DNA from: Clostridiales bacterium
Lineage (GTDB): Bacteria; Bacillota; Clostridia; TANB77; CAG-508
Reading direction: 5' to 3'
Assembly (NCBI GenBank): GCA_003534295.1
Contig: DPDV01000019.1
Coordinates: forward strand, 1 to 38,233
DNA: 38,233 nt
Made by a program: the position numbers and the translations under genes. Under the pieces are notes generated by a model, which did not search any database, was not told where the DNA came from, and saw only the letters and a program-made list of their open reading frames with translations. Each line of letters starts with the position of its first letter. Within the stretch, counting starts at the first letter, position 1. Positions 1 through 7,225 of this stretch are shown here, piece after piece.

Positions 1-34
1 AAAAATCACCAAATTGTAATTTTTTGTTATGCTT

Positions 35-421
35 CTATGCCCACATATATAATTGACAAATTTTAAATGCTAATAGAATATTAAATACAAAAATAGTTAA
101 AACATAAATAACCTTAACTTTTTTATTTTCAATCTTTTTTGATAAAAATAGACCGAAGACAGTAAAAGCAAATGCAAATATATTATATACAATTAATCTT
201 AAATCATTTGCATTAAAATCTATGTTAAACATATTAGTTTGAGCTGATGGCACGCAACCACATCCAAATATTTCAACAAAAATTTTTTGGTCTAATATGT
301 TATAAATAGGTGTAAAGAAAAGCATAAGTAAGTATGGTAATGATAATATAGCCTTTTTATTCTTTAAATATATAATTATCCATAATGCTAATATAATTAC
401 TAATATAATATCCCAAATAAT
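35..421 (-). CDS. Small multi-pass membrane protein, unknown function, probable ATT start
   Basis: I do not recognise the family. The first ATG (323-325) has no ribosome site, but the frame stays open upstream to a stop at 425-427. A strong GGAGGG lies at 430-435, eight bases before an in-frame ATT at 419-421, and no ATG, GTG or TTG lies between in that frame. Starting there gives about 128 residues. Hydrophobic stretches are near residues 3-19, 25-42, 73-92 and 100-118, so four membrane passes are likely. A Cys-rich motif FGCGCVPS lies in the loop between the second and third. The final stop is inside the window, so the gene is complete at its 3' end. Being a real gene is likely; the ATT start is an inference from spacing. 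Confidence 0.6.
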   Translation of the reverse strand: MIWDIILVIILALWIIIYLKNKKAILSLPYLLMLFFTPIYNILDQKIFVEIFGCGCVPSAQTNMFNIDFNANDLRLIVYNIFAFAFTVFGLFLSKKIENKKVKVIYVLTIFVFNILLAFKICQLYMWA

Positions 422-487
422 ATTTTATTCCCTCCAAAACATAAATTACTATTTTTCTAACTAATTACTAAATTGTAATTTTTCGCT

Positions 488-1030
488 CTAATTATTCTTA
501 TACATAAAGCATTCTTTATCGTGAGAGTAAATAATTCCTATCGCTTGTAAATAAGAATATATAATTGTACTTCCCACAAATTTCATTCCTCTTTTTTGTA
601 AATCTTTTGACAAATCATCTGATAATTGATTTGTCGTTTTATCTATTTCATAAATAATTACATCATTGGTAAAAGTCTTTAAATAGTTATGGAATGTACC
701 ATATTCATTTTGTATTTTCTTAAAAATTTTACTATTATTTATAGTAGCATTTATTTTCAGTTTATTTCTTATAATTTTTTCATTTTTTAATAATTCATGA
801 ATTTTTTCATCATTGTAATTACATATCTTCTCTATATCAAAATTATCAAATGCTTTTCTAAAATCCTCCCTTTTATTTAAAACACATTCCCAAGAAAGCC
901 CTGCTTGAAAAGATTCTAGTATTAGCATTTCAAATAAATATTTATCTTCAAAGTTAGATTTACACCATTCTTTATCGTGATATTCTATATATTTTTCATT
1001 TTTTAAATTACACCATTTGCACCTTATCAT
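488..1030 (-). CDS. tag: DNA-3-methyladenine glycosylase I
   Basis: Base-excision repair enzyme that removes 3-methyladenine from alkylated DNA. The 180-residue length is typical of Tag. The family's zinc site is visible: Cys4 in RCKWC and His18 in YHDKEWC at the N-terminus, and the HDKEC motif (His170, Cys174) near the C-terminus. The stretch FQAGLSWECVLNKRE matches the conserved base-pocket helix. Its ATG overlaps the stop of the upstream ogt gene by four bases (ATGA), so the two alkylation-repair genes are translationally coupled in one operon. No Ada-type regulator is visible nearby. Confidence 0.95.
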   Translation of the reverse strand: MIRCKWCNLKNEKYIEYHDKEWCKSNFEDKYLFEMLILESFQAGLSWECVLNKREDFRKAFDNFDIEKICNYNDEKIHELLKNEKIIRNKLKINATINNSKIFKKIQNEYGTFHNYLKTFTNDVIIYEIDKTTNQLSDDLSKDLQKRGMKFVGSTIIYSYLQAIGIIYSHDKECFMYKNN

Positions 1031-1566
1031 AATGCAGTACCTCGTTTTGGAACATGGTATTTGCTTATATCGTTTCCTTCTAGTTTTAATAATTCTATTT
1101 TATTTTTTATTCCTCCACCATATCCTGTCAGACTTCCATTTATTCCAACTACTCTATGGCAAGGAATTATAATGCAAATAGGATTCCAACCAACTGCTCC
1201 ACCAACTGCTTGTGATGACATTATTTTTATTCCTCTTTTTTCAGCAATTATTTTTGATATATCTTTGTATGTTACCACCTCTCCATATTCAATAGAGTTC
1301 ATTATATCTGTTACTTCTTGTCTAAACGGTGTTAAGTTTTTTATTTTATATTTCGGTGTAAAATTAGGATTTTTACCACTAAAATAAATATCTAGCCATT
1401 TACTTGTTTCTTTAAATATTTCTAAATCTTTTTCCTCGCAGTTTATTATATGTTTAAAAGAATCTCTTGAATCTTCAAACCATAAACCTGTTAAATATTC
1501 TCCATCACTATTCATAATCATATTTGAAAAGTTTTCTGGAGTTTGATACATATATTTATAAGTCAT
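1027..1566 (-). CDS. ogt: Methylated-DNA--protein-cysteine S-methyltransferase
   Basis: Suicide repair protein that transfers the methyl group of O6-methylguanine to its own cysteine. The active-site motif PCHRVVG is present in the C-terminal half, preceded by the helix-turn-helix (GEVVTYKDISKII) and followed by the glycine-rich GSLTGYGGG. I place the start at the ATG at 1566 (MTYKYMYQ), nine bases after GGAG, rather than an in-frame TTG five codons upstream. The result is 179 residues, normal for Ogt. It overlaps tag by four bases and clearly forms a repair operon with it. There is no N-terminal Ada sensing domain, so this is a housekeeping-type enzyme. Confidence 0.95.
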   Translation of the reverse strand: MTYKYMYQTPENFSNMIMNSDGEYLTGLWFEDSRDSFKHIINCEEKDLEIFKETSKWLDIYFSGKNPNFTPKYKIKNLTPFRQEVTDIMNSIEYGEVVTYKDISKIIAEKRGIKIMSSQAVGGAVGWNPICIIIPCHRVVGINGSLTGYGGGIKNKIELLKLEGNDISKYHVPKRGTAL

Positions 1567-1626
1567 TTTATATTTCTCCAATCATCTCTGCAAATTACTA
1601 TTTATTTAACAACCTACTAATCGAAA

Positions 1627-2205
1627 TTATTTATATGATCTTAAAACTTGAAATTGGTATGAATCATTTTTTTCTATATATCCGATAGAAATACCTTTTC
1701 CATTATTTGCTGTTTCTCCAGATGTAGATTTAACTTTTGCTTCTTGTAATAATGAATCGATCTCATTATCGGTAATATTACTATTATTCGCTTTAATTAA
1801 ATGTTTAATATATGAAATGGCATCTGATTCATATTTGCTAGTTTTATCCACATATAAAAGCGTATAATCTACAATTTCAGTTGATTTATCTCCAGTATAT
1901 TTTTCTGGAACAACTACTAAATAAATACCATCAATTAATCCATACCAATACTGATTATTATCTTCAGTCAAATAATCAGTTGATGCTGGATTTAGTGAAC
2001 TACTATCAACTATTTCCGTATTGAATTTTGCTACTAAAACATCAACAGTTTCCTTTTCAACCCATCCATATTTTTCTTGTGTCTCTTGTAATTTTTGTCT
2101 CTGATTCTCTAAATCCTTATTTAAGTATAATTTAACACCTAAAGAAATTACTATTGCTAATATAATCATTATCAAACATATTATTATAATTTTTTTATTT
2201 TTCAT
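1627..2205 (-). CDS. Membrane-anchored protein of unknown function
   Basis: A 192-residue protein with one N-terminal hydrophobic segment (about residues 5-27) after a short KNKK basic tip. The remainder is a polar extracytoplasmic domain beginning with a short charged helix (NKDLENQRQKLQETQEKYGW). No cysteine follows the hydrophobic segment, so it is an anchored or secreted protein rather than a lipoprotein. AAGGAG lies at a good distance before the ATG. The soluble part resembles small secreted domains of unknown function common in Clostridia (a YWYGLIDGIYLVVVPEKY core), but I cannot name a family. It sits alone between ogt and another unknown gene. Confidence 0.7.
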   Translation of the reverse strand: MKNKKIIIICLIMIILAIVISLGVKLYLNKDLENQRQKLQETQEKYGWVEKETVDVLVAKFNTEIVDSSSLNPASTDYLTEDNNQYWYGLIDGIYLVVVPEKYTGDKSTEIVDYTLLYVDKTSKYESDAISYIKHLIKANNSNITDNEIDSLLQEAKVKSTSGETANNGKGISIGYIEKNDSYQFQVLRSYK

Positions 2206-2334
2206 ATTTCTATTTCTCCTTATTTTTATAATAGACTAATAAACTTTTTACTATATTTACTAATATCTTTTTTATCCTTAATTTATTACAAAATGTATAT
2301 TAATTTTTTTAGACATTATCTCATATTTTATGTA

Positions 2335-2589
2335 CTAATAGTAAATATCATCTAATATCTCTCTTAATTTTCTATAATCCTCTTTTGTTACCCCCATAGG
2401 AAGTTTTTCTTCATTTTCATAATATTCAGCCACATCAACTCGTAGGCATTCAAATTCATATTCGGTATACAAATCGTTTTTTAACTGTATACCTAATCTT
2501 TTTAGAATATTGAGTGCCCATATATTTTTGGACTCATTAAAAACTGAATACACATTTATTTTTGGGATATTATAATAGTCTTTCTTCAT
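2335..2589 (-). CDS. Small acidic hypothetical protein
   Basis: About 84 residues, soluble and acidic at the C-terminus (VTKEDYRKLREILDDIYY). I start it at the ATG at 2589, nine bases after an AGAGG, rather than the in-frame TTG two codons earlier. No recognised domain, signal peptide or membrane segment. Codon use resembles neighbouring genes, which supports it being real. It lies just upstream of an unexplained AT-rich patch and the metK remnant, so it may itself belong to accessory DNA. Confidence 0.55.
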   Translation of the reverse strand: MKKDYYNIPKINVYSVFNESKNIWALNILKRLGIQLKNDLYTEYEFECLRVDVAEYYENEEKLPMGVTKEDYRKLREILDDIYY

Positions 2590-2702
2590 ATCCAATAACC
2601 TCTTTATTTAAAATTATTAAATAGAATTATATGTTATATATCATATACTATTTATGAATTTTTTTCAACCTCTATACACTTTTAAATGTAAGTTTGCGTG
2701 AA

Positions 2703-2853
2703 TTATATTCTTGTCCTTCTTTTTAAGATATTACAGAATCTGTCGAAAAAGTTTTCTCTATGAAATTTGATCTCCATATCTTGCACTAAAATCATTCTTT
2801 TAGGGTATACTTCCTCATATATATCATTCATTTTATCAAGTAGCCTATCATTA
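2703..2853 (-). other. Start-less open stretch fused to the end of the metK remnant
   Basis: Just after the metK remnant's stop, a minus-strand frame stays open for about 50 codons (reading roughly LLDKMNDIYEEVYPKRMILV) and closes at 2703-2705. It has no start codon or ribosome site of its own and looks like the 3' end of a gene whose 5' part is gone. I cannot identify the parent gene. The rest of 2590-2700 shows no gene. Confidence 0.4.
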
Positions 2854-3272
2854 TCAAGCTGTATCTATTGCATATGGCATTAAATTTTCTGTTTCTACAC
2901 AAGCATATCCAAACATTATGCCTTGATCTCCTGCACCTCCATCATCTACACCTATTGCAATATCGTTACTTTGTTTTGTTATATTTACATTAATTTTACA
3001 AGTTTTATAATCCATATTGATTTAGCACTATCATAACCTACATTCTTCAATACTTCTCTTGTTATACTTTCTATATCTATTGTAGCATTTGTTGTTATTT
3101 GACCAGCAATATTAACTTGTCCATTTGATATAAATGTCTCAACAGCTACTCTTGATTCACTATCTTGTTCTAAACAAGCATCTAAAATACTATCAGAAAT
3201 TAAATCGCATACTTTATCTGGATGCCCTTCTGTTACACTTTCTGATGTTAAAAAATATCTTTTATAATTCAT
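2854..3272 (-). pseudogene. metK: Truncated, frameshifted S-adenosylmethionine synthetase
   Basis: The first 80 or so residues are clearly MetK: LTSESVTEGHPDKVCDLISD is the family's N-terminal ATP and methionine-binding signature, followed by the GQITTNATIDIE strand. After GYDSAK the frame breaks (about 3000-3010). The family sequence resumes in another frame as NDIAIGVDDGGAGDQGIMFG, the conserved GAGDQG loop, and then stops at 2854 after LMPYAID. Normal MetK is near 390 residues; about two thirds are missing, including the C-terminal catalytic lysines. A good ribosome site (AAAGGAAG) precedes the ATG. No SAM riboswitch is evident upstream. An intact metK must lie elsewhere if the cell makes SAM. 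Confidence 0.9.
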
Positions 3273-3323
3273 TTAAATCTTCCTTTCTTTTGCACCACAA
3301 TCGATTTTGTGGCTTCTAAAACA

Positions 3324-3773
3324 CTAGTATGGGATATTATCCCAATTAAATTCTTTCATTCTGTATTTTTTTACTTCTTTTGTATAAATCATAAATACTT
3401 TTTCTTTACTAAATTTTGTAAGATATTTAAAAAAAGATAATAACTCTTGTATTATCTTCTGCTTATATTTAGTTCCTATATCTGAATATTCCAAATATTC
3501 ATTATCTACATAGATAGATGCAATGCCATCTATCAAAATGCTATATAAAACCTTTTTCTCATAAATACTAAACTCATCAAATTCTTTGATTGCAGTTTTT
3601 GTATTATAATTAATAAATAATAATAACAATGAAGATATACTTTTTACAACTTCTTTATCAACAACTTCAAAATCATGTAAATAAATCAAATTATCTGCTA
3701 ATATATTTACTAGTATTATTTTTGCATCTTCAGACATTTTATTATAATAATTTTTTATTTTTATATTTTCCAT
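3324..3773 (-). CDS. Hypothetical helical protein
   Basis: 149 residues, predicted soluble and mostly helical, with a hydrophobic central part (ISSLLLLFINY) that could be a buried helix rather than a membrane span. TAAGGAGG stands right before the ATG, so it is well translated. No family recognised. It precedes the metK remnant on the same strand and follows an intrinsic terminator, so it starts a separate transcription unit. Confidence 0.6.
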   Translation of the reverse strand: MENIKIKNYYNKMSEDAKIILVNILADNLIYLHDFEVVDKEVVKSISSLLLLFINYNTKTAIKEFDEFSIYEKKVLYSILIDGIASIYVDNEYLEYSDIGTKYKQKIIQELLSFFKYLTKFSKEKVFMIYTKEVKKYRMKEFNWDNIPY

Positions 3774-3793
3774 CTTTCCTCCTTATATATTTC

Positions 3794-3824
3794 AAAAAAA
3801 ACAAAGTACATCAAATGCACTTTG
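3794..3824 (-). terminator. Intrinsic terminator after the RNA methyltransferase gene
   Basis: A 10-bp stem (CAAAGTGCAT against ATGTACTTTG, one G-U pair) with a three-base loop is followed on the minus strand by eight T. It ends the transcript coming from the methyltransferase/serine dehydratase genes. The stretch 3830-3990 is T-rich on the plus strand and holds no gene that I can see. Confidence 0.85.
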
Positions 3825-3993
3825 CTCTTTAGAAAGAAACAGTTTTTTAATATTTTTTGACCTAGCCACCACATACCACCTTGTGATTTAAGACCTTTAT
3901 TTTTTTTAATTTTTTACTATTTTTTATAAATTTTTATTATTTTTTCAAAAACTTTATTTTTAAAAAAGTGAGTGTTATCAACGCTTTCATAGA

Positions 3994-5373
3994 TTACTTA
4001 AGACATAGCAACGAAACACATTCAACGTGTGATGTATATGGAAACATATCTACTGGTTGTATTTCTTTTATAATATAGTCGTTTTCTAGCTTCTGCAAAT
4101 CTCTTACCATTGTTGCTGGATTACAGCTTATATATATTATCTGCTCTGGTTTTGTTTTATTTAATATTTCTATTGTTTTATTGTCTAATCCTTTTCTTGG
4201 TGGATCTACAAATACAACATCTGGTTTAATCTTTTCCGTATTTATCAATTCCGGTAATATCTTTTCTACATCTCCCGAATAAAATTTTATATTTTCTATT
4301 TGGTTTATTTTTGCATTTTCTTTTGCGTCTTCTATTGCTTGTTCTACTATTTCAATTCCATATATCTTTTTGAAATATTTTGCCACAAAAATTCCAATTG
4401 TGCCTATTCCACAATATAAATCTAGTGCCACTTTATCTTTTAGATTTTCTTTATCTTTTATAATGCTATTTATGGCCGTATTATATAATATTTCTGTTTG
4501 GCTTGGATTTATTTGATAAAATGATTGTGGTGAAATTTTAAATTTGTAATTTCCTAATTTGTCAAAGATATATCCGCTTCCATATAAAATTATATTTTCT
4601 TTTCCTAATATTACATTTGTATTTTTATTATTAATGTTTTTAATAACTGTTTTTACCTCTGGAAATTTGTTAATTATATTATTTACTAATTCATCTTCCC
4701 TTTCAATTTTCTTTTCGTTTGTCACAACTACACACATTACTTCATTAGTTCTAATTCCTATTTTTATAACAATGTGCCTTATTTTTCCTGTCTGATTTTC
4801 TTCATTATATGGTGGTATATTGTATTGCTTAACAAGTTCAAAAATATATTTTGCAATTTCTTCTGCTTTTTCATTTTGAATCATGCATTTACTTACTGGA
4901 ATAATTTCATGAGTTCTTTTGGCAAAAACTCCCATTACTATTTCTTTGTTTTTGTCTAATCCAACAGGATATTGAAGTTTATTTCTATAGTAATATGGTT
5001 GTACCATTCCTATTGTTTCGTTAACTCTTATTGGCGTTTTTGTACTTTTACTAATTAAATTTTGAACTGTTTGTTGTTTCATTTTTAGTGTATATTGATA
5101 TTCTATATGTCTTAAGTTGCATCCTCCACATCTTTTATATGTTGAACAATCTGGTTCTACTCTTTTTTCTGATCTTTCTATTATTTCTAATATTTTTCCA
5201 TATGCATATGTTGTATGAACTTTTACAATTAATATCTTACATTTTTCTCCTTTTATTGCTGTTGGAACAAATACTGTAAAATCGTTTATTTTTGCAATTC
5301 CTTCTCCTTCATACCCATTGTCAATTATATCAACTATATATTCTTTGTTCTTTTCTATTATCTCATTTTCCAT
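3994..5373 (-). CDS. rlmD: 23S rRNA (uracil-5-)-methyltransferase, RlmD/RumA family
   Basis: SAM-dependent m5U methyltransferase of the RumA/TrmA superfamily. In order: an N-terminal TRAM RNA-binding domain (about residues 1-60), a cysteine cluster consistent with a 4Fe-4S site (CSTYKRCGGCNLRH plus an upstream or downstream Cys), the SAM-binding LDLYCGIGTIGIF, the FVDPPRKGLD motif, and the catalytic-cysteine motif YISCNPATMVRDL. I start it at the ATG at 5373 (MENEIIEKNKEY), giving 459 residues; the open frame extends 30 codons further but into the 3' end of the serine dehydratase gene. Clostridia often carry several paralogues, so the exact target base (U1939, U747 or other) is uncertain. Confidence 0.9.
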   Translation of the reverse strand: MENEIIEKNKEYIVDIIDNGYEGEGIAKINDFTVFVPTAIKGEKCKILIVKVHTTYAYGKILEIIERSEKRVEPDCSTYKRCGGCNLRHIEYQYTLKMKQQTVQNLISKSTKTPIRVNETIGMVQPYYYRNKLQYPVGLDKNKEIVMGVFAKRTHEIIPVSKCMIQNEKAEEIAKYIFELVKQYNIPPYNEENQTGKIRHIVIKIGIRTNEVMCVVVTNEKKIEREDELVNNIINKFPEVKTVIKNINNKNTNVILGKENIILYGSGYIFDKLGNYKFKISPQSFYQINPSQTEILYNTAINSIIKDKENLKDKVALDLYCGIGTIGIFVAKYFKKIYGIEIVEQAIEDAKENAKINQIENIKFYSGDVEKILPELINTEKIKPDVVFVDPPRKGLDNKTIEILNKTKPEQIIYISCNPATMVRDLQKLENDYIIKEIQPVDMFPYTSHVECVSLLCLK

Positions 5374-5413
5374 ATTTAGTCTTATTCCTTTCTTAAGGCA
5401 CATTTTATATTTT

Positions 5414-6640
5414 TTATTCCATGTCTGTATTGTAATATTTATTTCTACAATATTTTTTTGCAAGTCCTCCTGTACTAGTTTCTCTATAGTGACTTCTTAA
5501 ATCCTTTCCAGTCTCGTACATTGTTTCTGTAATTAAGTCAAAAGATATTTTTTGATTTTCATCTAGCAACATAGATATGTTACTCGCATCTATTGCTCTT
5601 ATTGCAGCTACAGCATTTCTTTCTATACAAGGTATTTGAACATATCCATATATTGGATCACAAGTTAATCCAAGATGGTGTTCCATTGCAATTTCTGCTG
5701 CATGTTCTATTTTATATATATCTAATTTTCTTAATTGACTACAAGCTGCTGCTGCCATTGAACATGCTGTTCCTATTTCAGCTTGGCATCCACATTCTGC
5801 TCCACTTATAGAAGCATTTGTTTTAACAATATTACCTATTATACCTGCTGTAGCCAATGCATTGATTATCTCTTCATCTGTGTATTTATCTTCTTTTTGT
5901 AGATAATATAAGGTTGCTGGCAATACACCACATGAACCACATGTTGGAGCAGTTACAATTTCTCCACCAGAAGCATTTGTCTCACTAACAGCATATGCAT
6001 ATGCTGTTAGCAATCTTGTCCTCTTAACTTCTGTTGGTTCATTTTCTATTTTATTGTTGTATATGCTTTTAGCTCTTTTACTAAGTTGTAGCTTACCTGG
6101 TATAATTCCCTCTGCATTTAATCCAAAGCATATACTTTCTTTCATTGCCTCCCATATTTCTCCTAAAAAGTTTTTTATTTCTTCTCCTTCAGTTTCATAT
6201 ACATAGTCATATATTTGTTTATTATTTTGCTCACAATACTGTTTTATTTCGTTAAATGTATTTAATTTATATATTTCTTCTGGTTCTTGGCTCTCTTTTC
6301 CTACTATTCTTATTGCTCCTCCACCTATAGAGTATACCATCCATCTTCCAAGTTCCTGTTGGTCTTTATATGCTATTAAAACCATAGTATTAGGATGCAC
6401 ATCACATTTTGTCTTTTTATCAAATACTATTTTAGTCTCTATTGGTTTTAATGTTTGTTCAATTATGTAGTCTGTTAAGTGTCCTTTCCCTGTCAAAGCT
6501 AATGAACCATATAAAATAACTTCAAAAAAATCCGCCTCTTTATATGATTTTTTAAACATTTCCGCTGCTTTTTTAGGTCCCATTGTGTGTGAACTTGATG
6601 GCCCATTTCCTTTTTTATAAAATTCCATTAATGATTTCAT
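5414..6640 (-). CDS. sdaA: L-serine dehydratase, iron-sulfur type, single chain
   Basis: Converts L-serine to pyruvate and ammonia using a catalytic 4Fe-4S cluster. The N-terminal beta-type domain carries GPSSSHTMGPKKAA. The C-terminal alpha-type domain holds APTCGSCGVLPATL, SGAECGCQAEIGTACS and CDPIYGYVQIPCIERNA, which contain the cluster cysteines and substrate-binding residues. Both domains are fused in one chain of about 408 residues, shorter than the roughly 455 of enterobacterial SdaA. The start at 6640 (second ATG) is preferred because AGGAG directly abuts the first ATG at 6652. It lies 40 bases upstream of rlmD. A leader with its own promoter and terminator precedes it (see those entries), suggesting conditional expression. 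Confidence 0.92.
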   Translation of the reverse strand: MKSLMEFYKKGNGPSSSHTMGPKKAAEMFKKSYKEADFFEVILYGSLALTGKGHLTDYIIEQTLKPIETKIVFDKKTKCDVHPNTMVLIAYKDQQELGRWMVYSIGGGAIRIVGKESQEPEEIYKLNTFNEIKQYCEQNNKQIYDYVYETEGEEIKNFLGEIWEAMKESICFGLNAEGIIPGKLQLSKRAKSIYNNKIENEPTEVKRTRLLTAYAYAVSETNASGGEIVTAPTCGSCGVLPATLYYLQKEDKYTDEEIINALATAGIIGNIVKTNASISGAECGCQAEIGTACSMAAAACSQLRKLDIYKIEHAAEIAMEHHLGLTCDPIYGYVQIPCIERNAVAAIRAIDASNISMLLDENQKISFDLITETMYETGKDLRSHYRETSTGGLAKKYCRNKYYNTDME

Positions 6641-6711
6641 TATATAATTCATCTCCTGCCAAAGTAATACTTGATATTGTTTTTCTTATCGATAAACAAC
6701 TACGTAAATAG

Positions 6712-6750
6712 TAAAAACTCACATCTGTACTTTGCAAGGTAGATGCGAGC
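6712..6750 (-). terminator. Intrinsic terminator or attenuator in the serine dehydratase leader
   Basis: On the minus strand GCTCGCATCT pairs with AGATGTGAGT (10 bp, two G-U pairs) across a 14-base loop, followed by TTTTT. It lies between the leader promoter and the serine dehydratase start and would end most transcripts early unless countered. Confidence 0.75.
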
Positions 6751-6765
6751 TTTCTCAATATATCT

Positions 6766-6791
6766 GACAAAACCACGTTTGTGGATTTGTC
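6766..6791 (-). ncRNA. Leader hairpin upstream of serine dehydratase
   Basis: GACAAA-T-CCAC pairs with GTGG-T-TTTGTC around an AAAC loop, forming a compact hairpin about 10 bases after the predicted transcription start. Together with the terminator hairpin it makes an RNA of about 90 bases. I do not recognise a riboswitch or T-box class: there is no AGGGTGG T-box bulge. It could be a small RNA or an attenuating leader. Confidence 0.5.
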
Positions 6792-6804
6792 ATTTCCTAT
6801 ATTT

Positions 6805-6833
6805 ATTATACTAAAATAACATCATAAAATCAA
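6805..6833 (-). promoter_or_regulatory. SigmaA-type promoter of the serine dehydratase leader
   Basis: Minus-strand TTGATT, exactly 17 bases, then TATAAT. It points into the two-hairpin leader and the serine dehydratase gene. Confidence 0.75.
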
Positions 6834-6852
6834 TACTATTTTAATAAAAATT

Positions 6853-7130
6853 GTGACCTCCCCAGTTTGACACCTGATTAATAAAAAAGCATTGAATAAA
6901 GCCTAAAATATAGGCTAAAATTTTTGTCAACTTTTTCTTGTTTAAAAGTAGAATTTATCCTAGAGAAATTATCATTACTAAAAAAGCAAGATATCAAAAA
7001 AATTCTAGCAAATACAAAAAAATAATTGTATAACGCAACAAAAAAATATTTAATATAAAAACTCTAAACTTATTGTTGTTCAATAGGTTTAGAGCTTTTT
7101 ATTCTCTTCCAAGTGTCAAAGTCAGGTTAT
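6853..7130. mobile_element. Possible short insertion-element remnant with imperfect inverted ends
   Basis: The left end (6855-6876, GACCTCCCCAGTTTGACACC) and the reverse complement of the right end (7109-7130) share ACCT, TTTGACAC and TG in the same order with a small gap. TGACC...TTGACAC resembles termini of IS3-family elements. The 280 bases between contain no transposase frame, one small hairpin (AGCCTA/TAGGCT near 6901) and a plus-strand terminator. No clear target duplication is seen. This could be an internally deleted copy or chance similarity. Confidence 0.35.
7062..7103 (+). terminator. Strong plus-strand intrinsic terminator
   Basis: CTCTAAACTTATTG pairs with CAATAGGTTTAGAG (14 bp, one G-U pair) around TTGTT, followed by CTTTTTATT. 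No plus-strand gene is visible upstream of it, so it either ends a vanished gene or shields asd from read-through. Confidence 0.8.
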
Positions 7131-7225
7131 AGCAAATAGTTTTCCTAAACACAAGAATTATAGTATATTTTTTAAGCTTTTTTTTTGATTCTGCATATTA
7201 TGTATTGAAAGGATGGTGTTTTTAT

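Noticed and set aside
1061..1387. Plus-strand open frame opposite ogt
   Set aside because: It is the antisense of a clear Ogt gene, lacks a ribosome site and has no plausible protein features.
3840..3990. T-rich plus-strand stretch as a possible element
   Set aside because: Low-complexity T-runs without inverted ends, repeats or open frames; nothing to support a feature.
6712..6833. T-box or known riboswitch in the serine dehydratase leader
   Set aside because: I looked for the T-box AGGGTGG bulge and for SAM, glycine and guanidine consensus pieces and found none, so I only report an unclassified leader.
6990..7225. Lysine riboswitch before asd
   Set aside because: No conserved lysine-riboswitch core is recognisable and the region is short, AT-rich and contains the orphan terminator.
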